In this document: positions 59,071-64,000 of the stretch, in pieces
Layout: the number at the start of each line of letters is the position of its first letter
How positions within the stretch are numbered: position 1 is the first letter of the stretch
NCBI RefSeq assembly: GCF_029894335.1
Contig: NZ_JARXZC010000005.1
Location: forward strand, 186,001-250,000
DNA from: Kitasatospora sp. MAP5-34
Lineage (GTDB): Bacteria; Actinomycetota; Actinomycetes; Streptomycetales; Streptomycetaceae
Length of the DNA: 64,000 nt
Direction: 5' to 3'
Notes under the pieces: generated by a model
The model's database searches: none
Seen by the model: the letters and a program-made list of their open reading frames with translations, nothing else
What the model was told of the DNA's origin: nothing
Position numbers and translations under genes: made by a program

Positions 59071-60621
59071 ATGCTGCTGCAACGTCTCGCCCGGACGTCG
59101 CGGGCCACGGCCGCCGAGCCCGGTCGGACGGCTAAGACCGGGCTGCTCGCGGACTGTCTGCGGGAGCTGGGGCCGGAGGAGATCCCCGCCGCCGTGGCGT
59201 TGCTGTCCGGGGAGTCCCGGCGGTTGCGGGTCGGTGTCGGGTATGTCGGTGTGCAGGATCTCCCGGGGCCGGCGGTCGGCGCCACGCTCGGAGTGCGGGA
59301 GACCGAGGAAGCGCTGGTGCGGATCGCCGAGGTGCACGGCAAGGGCGCGCAGGCCGAGCGTCACCGCCTGCTGTCGGAGCTGTTCGGCCGGGCCACCGGG
59401 GAGGAGCAGGAGTTTCTGCGGGCTGTGCTGGTCGGCGAGTTGCGCCAGGGCGCGCTGGACGCGGTGATGGCCGACGCGGTGGCCAGTGCCGCCGGGGTGC
59501 CGGCCGCGACGGTGCGGCGCGCGCTGATGTTCCGGGGTTCGGCCCGGGAGGTGGCGCGAACCGCGCTGGCCGGTGGCGCGTCCGCACTCGACGGCCTGGG
59601 GCTCGAACTCGGCCACCCCGTACGGCCGATGCTCGCCGCTTCGGCTCCCGACGTGGCAACCGCCCTGGACCGTACGGGCCCTGCGGGGCTGGAGTGGAAG
59701 CTCGACGGGATCCGGGTCCAGGTGCACCGCGACGGCGACCGGGTCTGCGTGTTCACCCGTGGGCTGGACGACATCACCGCCCGGGTGCCGGAGGCGGTCG
59801 AGGCGGCCAGGTCGCTGGACGTCCGCTCGGCGGTCCTGGACGGCGAGGCGATCGCGCTGGGCCCGGACGACCGCCCGCGCCCCTTCCAGGTCACGGCCGC
59901 CCGTACGGCGTCCCGGCAGGATCCCGAGCGGCTACGCGCCGAAGTCCCGCTGCGGGTCTTCTTCTTCGACCTGCTGCACCGCGACGGCACCGACCTGATC
60001 GACCTGCCCGCCGAGCAGCGCTGGGCGGCGCTCGCCGCCGTCGTACCCAGGCCGCTCCGGGTGCCGAGCGTCCTGACCGGCGAGCCGGACCGGGCGCTGG
60101 CCTTCTTCCAGGACGCGCTGGCCCACGGCCACGAGGGCGTGGTGGTCAAGGACCCCGCCGCCCGCTACGCGGCGGGCCGCCGGGGCGCGGGCTGGATAAA
60201 GGTCAAGCCGCGCCACACGTTGGACCTGGTGGTGCTGGCCGCCGAGTGGGGCAGCGGCCGCCGCCAGGGCTTCCTCAGCAATCTGCACCTGGGCGCGCGG
60301 AACGACGGCGATCCTGCGCTCGAACCGTGGGTGATGCTCGGCAAGACCTTCAAGGGGCTCACCGACGAACTGCTCGCCTGGCAGACCGAACAGCTCCTGG
60401 CCCGGGAGGAGAGCCGCGACTCGTTCGTGGTCCGGGTACGCCCGGAGCTGGTGGTGGAGATCGCCTTCGACGGACTCCAGCGCAGCCCCCGCTACCCCGC
60501 GAAGCTCGCGCTGCGCTTCGCGCGCGTCCTGCGCTACCGCGAGGACAAGCCGCCGCAGGAGGCCGACACCATCGCCACCGTAAGGGAGTTGGCCCGGATC
60601 GCGGAGGTCGGTGAAGGGTAA
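59071..60621 (+). CDS. lig: ATP-dependent DNA ligase
   Basis: A 516-residue LigB-type ligase. An N-terminal DNA-binding region (about 1-185; AVALLSGESRRLRVGVGYV, LMFRGSAREVARTAL) precedes the nucleotidyltransferase core with motif I EWKLDGIRVQVHR (Lys210), motif III VFFFDLLHRDG, motif IV HEGVVVKDP, motif V WIKVKPRHTLDLVV, and an OB-fold with MLGKTFKGLTDELL. Repair role inferred; the essential NAD-dependent LigA would be elsewhere. ATG 59071 follows GGGAGG. Confidence 0.94.
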   Translation: MLLQRLARTSRATAAEPGRTAKTGLLADCLRELGPEEIPAAVALLSGESRRLRVGVGYVGVQDLPGPAVGATLGVRETEEALVRIAEVHGKGAQAERHRLLSELFGRATGEEQEFLRAVLVGELRQGALDAVMADAVASAAGVPAATVRRALMFRGSAREVARTALAGGASALDGLGLELGHPVRPMLAASAPDVATALDRTGPAGLEWKLDGIRVQVHRDGDRVCVFTRGLDDITARVPEAVEAARSLDVRSAVLDGEAIALGPDDRPRPFQVTAARTASRQDPERLRAEVPLRVFFFDLLHRDGTDLIDLPAEQRWAALAAVVPRPLRVPSVLTGEPDRALAFFQDALAHGHEGVVVKDPAARYAAGRRGAGWIKVKPRHTLDLVVLAAEWGSGRRQGFLSNLHLGARNDGDPALEPWVMLGKTFKGLTDELLAWQTEQLLAREESRDSFVVRVRPELVVEIAFDGLQRSPRYPAKLALRFARVLRYREDKPPQEADTIATVRELARIAEVGEG

Positions 60622-60632
60622 GGCCCGGGTGC

Positions 60633-60736
60633 GGTGGGGCGGTGGGGCGGTGGGGCGGCGGGGCGGCAGGGTGGCGGGGTGACCGGGTGGCAGGGTGGCA
60701 GGGTGGCAGGGCGGTAGGGCAGCGAGGCGGCACGGC
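60633..60736. repeat. Octamer tandem array, about 13 copies
   Basis: Head-to-tail 8-bp units, mostly GGTGGGGC or GGCAGGGT, run from 60633 to 60736 with increasing divergence, between the ligase gene and the pseudogene. The G-runs could fold as quadruplex DNA. Confidence 0.92.
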
Positions 60737-60775
60737 GGCTTGGGACGGAGCAGGAACCGGACGAAGGAGCAGCTG

Positions 60776-62001
60776 ATGAGCACCGGAGGAAGTGCCGGAG
60801 GAAGCGTCGGAGGGCTCTCCCGGACCCGGCTCGCCCGCATGCACGACATCATGACCGCGCACGTCGAACGCGGCGAACTGCCCGGCCTCGTCACCCTGGT
60901 GAGCCGGCACGGCGAGGTGTACGTCGACGCGATCGGCAGCCTGGCGGTGGACGGTGCCGAGCCGATGCGGCGCGACACCGTCTTTCGGATCGCCTCGATG
61001 ACCAAGCCCGTCACTGCGGCGGCGGCGATGATGCTGGTGGAGGAGTGCCGGCTGCGGGCTGGACGAGCCGGTCGACCGGCTGCTGCCCGAGTTGGCCGAC
61101 CGCAGGGTGCTCACCCGGCTGGACAGGCCCCTCGACGACACCGTCCCTGCCCGGCGCTCGATCACCCTGCGTGACCTGCTGACCTTCCGACTGGGCATCG
61201 GGGCCGTGCTGGCTCCCCCCGGCCGGTATCCGATCCAGCGGGCGCTGGCCGACGCGGGGCTCGCTCCGGGCGCGGAACCGCCGGTGGTCGGGCCGCAGGA
61301 GTGGCTGCGGCGGCTCGGCAACCTGCCGCTGATCCGTCAGCCGGGTGAGGCGTGGATGTACCACACGGGCTCGGACGTACTGGGGAGACTGATCGAGCGG
61401 GTCACCGGGGGTTCGCTGGCGGACTTCCTCCGCCGGCGGGTGTTCGAGCCGCTGGGGATGCGGGACACCGGGTTCCAGGTCCAGGACGCGCAGCTGCGGC
61501 GACTGCCCACCAGCTACCGGGCGGACCCGGAGACGGGGCACTCGTGGTGCACGACGACGCGGCCGACAGCCTCTGGAGCCGCCCGCCCGCGCTCGAATCC
61601 GGCGGGGGCGGGTTGGTCTCCACGGTGGACGACTATCTGGCGTTCTGCCGGATGATGCTGGACAAGGGCCGGTTCGACGGTGGACGCTGCTGTCCCGGCC
61701 GTCGGTGAAGCTGATGACCAGCGATCAGCTGACGCCCCAACAGCGGTACGAGGCCCGGCTGTTCTTCGGCGGCAGTCGTAGCTGGGGGTCTCGGGGTCGG
61801 CATCACCCTCCGCTGCGACGCGACCTGTCGGCGGTACCCGGCCGGTTCGGCTGGGACGGCGGCATCGGCACCTCCGCGTACTCGGACCCCACCGAGGACC
61901 TGGTGGGCATCCTGATGACGCAGCGCCTGCTGACCTCGCCCGAACCCCCGGCGCTCTTCCGGGATTTCTGGACCTCGGTGTGCCAGGCGATCGACGACTG
62001 A
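60776..62001 (+). pseudogene. Serine hydrolase (beta-lactamase/esterase family), broken by frameshifts
   Basis: The coding pattern is continuous but jumps frame. ATG 60776 to about 61055 carries VFRIASMTKPVTAAAAMM (SxxK). An extra G near 61056-61058 shifts it; the next frame has DLLTFRLGIGAVLAPPGRYP, YHTGSDVLGRLIERVTGGSL. A lost G in 61535-61538 shifts again (ALVVHDDAADSLWS); a third near 61685-61687 leads to the frame with VKLMTSDQLTPQQRYEARLF; a compensated pair near 61788 and 61815 scrambles SWGLGVGITL. The end FGWDGGIGTSAYSDP is natural. A decayed class C-like hydrolase of about 400 codons. Confidence 0.88.
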
Positions 62002-62074
62002 GACGAGTTCCGGTGGTGGTCCGGGGATAGTCCGGCGGTAGTCCGGCGGCAGTCCGGTGACAGGGGGAGTCAGG

Positions 62075-62929
62075 TCAGCCGCCGGTCGGGAGGCCGATCG
62101 GGTTGAGCGGTGGCAGTTCGGCGCGACAGGCGGTCGAGATGGGCTTGAGGGCGGCGGCGAGCCGGTCGAGTTCGGCGCGGTGGAAGCCGGACCAGACCCG
62201 GGCCGCCGCCAGGTCGGTGGCGGCCTCCAGCGCCTGGTGGCGGGAGCGGCCGTCCGGGCTGACGGTGCCGTCCGGGTTGAGCCAACCACGGTCCGACAGA
62301 CGCTCGGTGGCGTCGTCCCAGTCCTGGTCCGTCCAACCCCGGTTCGGTTGCAGCACCTCACGCCGGGTGTCGAGGGCGCAGCGCAGCACCAACGCCTCGC
62401 AGCCGTCCAGCCCTTCGGTGATCAGAGCCGCGACGTGCCCGTCGCCGCGATGCTCGCGCAGCACCGTGGTGGCGTGCCAGAGCCGGGCCAACTGCCCTTC
62501 GGGGCGCGGAAGTACGGCGTTGGCGGCGGCAAGCACCCGGCCGCCGTGGTCCAGGCCGTCCACGGCTTGCTCCAGCATCGTTACCGAGAGCTCGATCAGT
62601 TCGGGCTTCACCGTCTCCAGCACCCGTTCCAGCGCCGCCGTCGCACCGGCCACCCGGGCCGCCAACGCGGCCTCGGGGGTGGCGCGTTGCCACACGTCCG
62701 GGAGCGCCCGCTCGACCATGCCGGGTGCGAAGTTGAAGAACGCGGCCGTCACCGGCGCCGCCTCGACCGGACCCAGCGGTGCCGACCGCCCGGCGAAGTA
62801 CCCCCGCCAGTAGCCGCGCAGCCCGGCCGCCTCGTACGCCGCACGGCCCTCGGGCGAGAAGTAGGTCAGGGCGTGCACGGGCTCGAAGAGCCACCAGAGT
62901 GCTCGCGCGGGATGCACCAACTCGGTCAT
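62075..62929 (-). CDS. SCO6745 family (SalK-like) protein
   Basis: A 284-residue all-helical protein. Markers are ALWWLFEPVHALTYFSPEGR, GYWRGYFAGRSAPLGPVEAA, VTAAFFNFAPGMVERALPDVW and, at the C-terminus, RGWTDQDWDDATERLSDRG and GRSRHQALEAATDLAAARVW. The family is common in actinobacteria and has no established function. It converges with the pseudogene and is divergent from rpe. Confidence 0.85.
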   Translation of the reverse strand: MTELVHPARALWWLFEPVHALTYFSPEGRAAYEAAGLRGYWRGYFAGRSAPLGPVEAAPVTAAFFNFAPGMVERALPDVWQRATPEAALAARVAGATAALERVLETVKPELIELSVTMLEQAVDGLDHGGRVLAAANAVLPRPEGQLARLWHATTVLREHRGDGHVAALITEGLDGCEALVLRCALDTRREVLQPNRGWTDQDWDDATERLSDRGWLNPDGTVSPDGRSRHQALEAATDLAAARVWSGFHRAELDRLAAALKPISTACRAELPPLNPIGLPTGG

Positions 62930-63105
62930 CGGACACCTTTCCGGTCGCGGTCACGGCGCCACGACCCTAGCGCGCCATGGCTGTGACGTGGGTCACTGCC
63001 GATTCGCGGGCGTGGACTCCGCGCACTTCGGGTGGGCCGCAGGAGGGATGATGGACCCCAGGTGGCCGCTCCAGCCGCCCGCACCGAGCTGTGAGGTACC
63101 CGGAA

Positions 63106-63789
63106 ATGGCGCAGATCAACCCCAGCATCCTGTCCGCCGACTTCGCCCGCCTGGCCGACGAGGCCGAGGCGGTCCGAGGCGCGGACTGGCTCCATGTCGA
63201 CGTGATGGACAACCATTTCGTCCCCAACCTGACGCTGGGCGTCCCGATCGTCGAGTCCCTCGCCCGGGCCACCGACATCCCGCTCGACTGCCACCTGATG
63301 ATCGAGCAGCCCGACCGGTGGGCTCCGCAGTTCGTCGAGGCCGGCGCCGGTTCGGTGACCTTCCACGCCGAGGCCGCCGCTGCCCCCGTCCGGCTGGCCC
63401 GCGAGATCCGGGCCATGGGCGCCCGCGCCTCGATGGCGCTCAAGCCCGCCAGCCCGATCGAGCCGTACGAGGACCTGCTCCCCGAGCTGGACATGGTCCT
63501 GATCATGACGGTCGAACCGGGTTTCGGAGGCCAGGCGTTCCTGGACATCGTGCTCCCCAAGATCCGCCGCACCCGGCAACTGATCGAGAAGCACGGTCTC
63601 GACCTCTGGCTCCAGGTGGACGGGGGAGTCTCCGCCGAGACCATCGCGCGCTGCGCCGAGGCGGGCGCCGACGTCTTCGTGGCCGGCTCGGCCGTGTACG
63701 GCGCCGCCGACCCGGCGGAGGCGGTCCGCGCCCTGCGCGCCCAGGCCGTGGCCGCGACCGCCGGTGCGCCTTGGTCCTGCGCGCACTGA
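63106..63789 (+). CDS. rpe: Ribulose-phosphate 3-epimerase
   Basis: A 227-residue TIM-barrel enzyme of the pentose phosphate pathway. [33 protein letters not shown] (metal His/Asp), [25 protein letters not shown] and [12 protein letters not shown] with [13 protein letters not shown] 63106 has GAGG about 9 bases upstream; the GTG at 63091 is less likely. The order rsmB ... rpe is usual in streptomycetes, with the intervening accessory genes inserted. Confidence 0.97.
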   Translation: MAQINPSILSADFARLADEAEAVRGADWLHVDVMDNHFVPNLTLGVPIVESLARATDIPLDCHLMIEQPDRWAPQFVEAGAGSVTFHAEAAAAPVRLAREIRAMGARASMALKPASPIEPYEDLLPELDMVLIMTVEPGFGGQAFLDIVLPKIRRTRQLIEKHGLDLWLQVDGGVSAETIARCAEAGADVFVAGSAVYGAADPAEAVRALRAQAVAATAGAPWSCAH

Positions 63790-63947
63790 GAGCTCTCCCC
63801 GTAGCTCTCTGGTCGGCTCCGGCTGATTGGCTCCGGGTGGTTGGCTCCGGCATTCGATGGCGGCTCCTCGATCAACTGTGACACGGGCGGGACGGGCCGC
63901 TGATCGGCCGTTTCGTACGGTGGTCGCCCACCGTCGGAGGGGGAGCC

Positions 63948-64000
63948 GTGAACCGGACAGCAGAGCCCGGACCAGGCCGCCGTACGCTGCCCGGCCGCCC
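63948..64000 (+). CDS. Start of an unidentified gene, truncated by the right edge
   Basis: GTG 63948 with AGGGGGAG just upstream opens a frame of 17 codons (MNRTAEPGPGRRTLPGR) to the window end. A Pro/Arg-rich start is common for membrane proteins here; nothing more can be said. Confidence 0.5.
   Translation, partial: MNRTAEPGPGRRTLPGR

Overview
The window is a high-GC actinobacterial chromosome segment. The gene order (rarA, rpsD, alaS-ruvX-mltG-aroE, aroC-K-B-Q, pepQ-like, efp, nusB, bldD, pyrR-pyrC-carAB-pyrD-pyrF, sIHF, gmk, rpoZ, coaBC, metK, priA, def, fmt, rsmB, rpe), together with bldD and the streptomycete integration host factor, places it in the Streptomycetaceae (Streptomyces or Kitasatospora). 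It is chromosomal core with small accessory inserts. I see no tRNA, rRNA, insertion sequence, prophage or CRISPR array.

Layout. 1-2.4 kb: a frameshifted secreted-protein gene running off the left edge, a VOC protein, and rarA behind what looks like a DNA-damage promoter. 2.4-11.8 kb: rpsD with a structured leader, then DUF948-DUF6167-alaS-ruvX, two tandem mltG paralogues and aroE. 12-15.5 kb: an inserted PadR / ABC ATPase / FtsX-permease operon on the minus strand. 16.2-20.2 kb: aroC-aroK-aroB-aroQ and a P-loop protein. 20.3-27.5 kb: a Nei/Fpg glycosylase, a G1-type secreted protease, an ArsR regulator, a degenerate M24 'peptidase' before efp-nusB, a thioesterase-like protein, an unknown, and bldD. 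27.9-39 kb: the pyrimidine cluster. 39-49.5 kb: sIHF, gmk, rpoZ, coaBC, metK, priA, a helix-turn-helix gene, def, fmt, rsmB. 49.6-64 kb: a more variable stretch with a hydrolase, a TetR/DrrAB-like exporter, an aldo/keto reductase, a C39-like protein, a sugar-dehydrogenase-type GMC operon, a His-rich membrane protein, an ATP-dependent DNA ligase, a decayed serine-hydrolase pseudogene, a SCO6745-family protein, and rpe.

The most unusual points: (i) the pyrimidine operon has no pyrB; a 19-codon reading frame with a strong ribosome binding site sits in its place. (ii) The same cluster carries two classes of dihydroorotate dehydrogenase, a quinone-type PyrD and a PyrK-PyrDB pair. (iii) A three-gene translationally coupled operon joins a sugar-dehydrogenase small subunit and an FAD/Fe-S GMC subunit to an acetoacetate-decarboxylase-like protein, next to a His-rich membrane protein. 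(iv) mltG is duplicated in tandem and one copy has a large Gln-rich repeat domain. (v) A recurring intergenic repeat occurs five times, and several short tandem arrays (25-bp and 8-bp units) lie in the accessory end. All functions are assigned from motifs recognised by eye; no database search was run.
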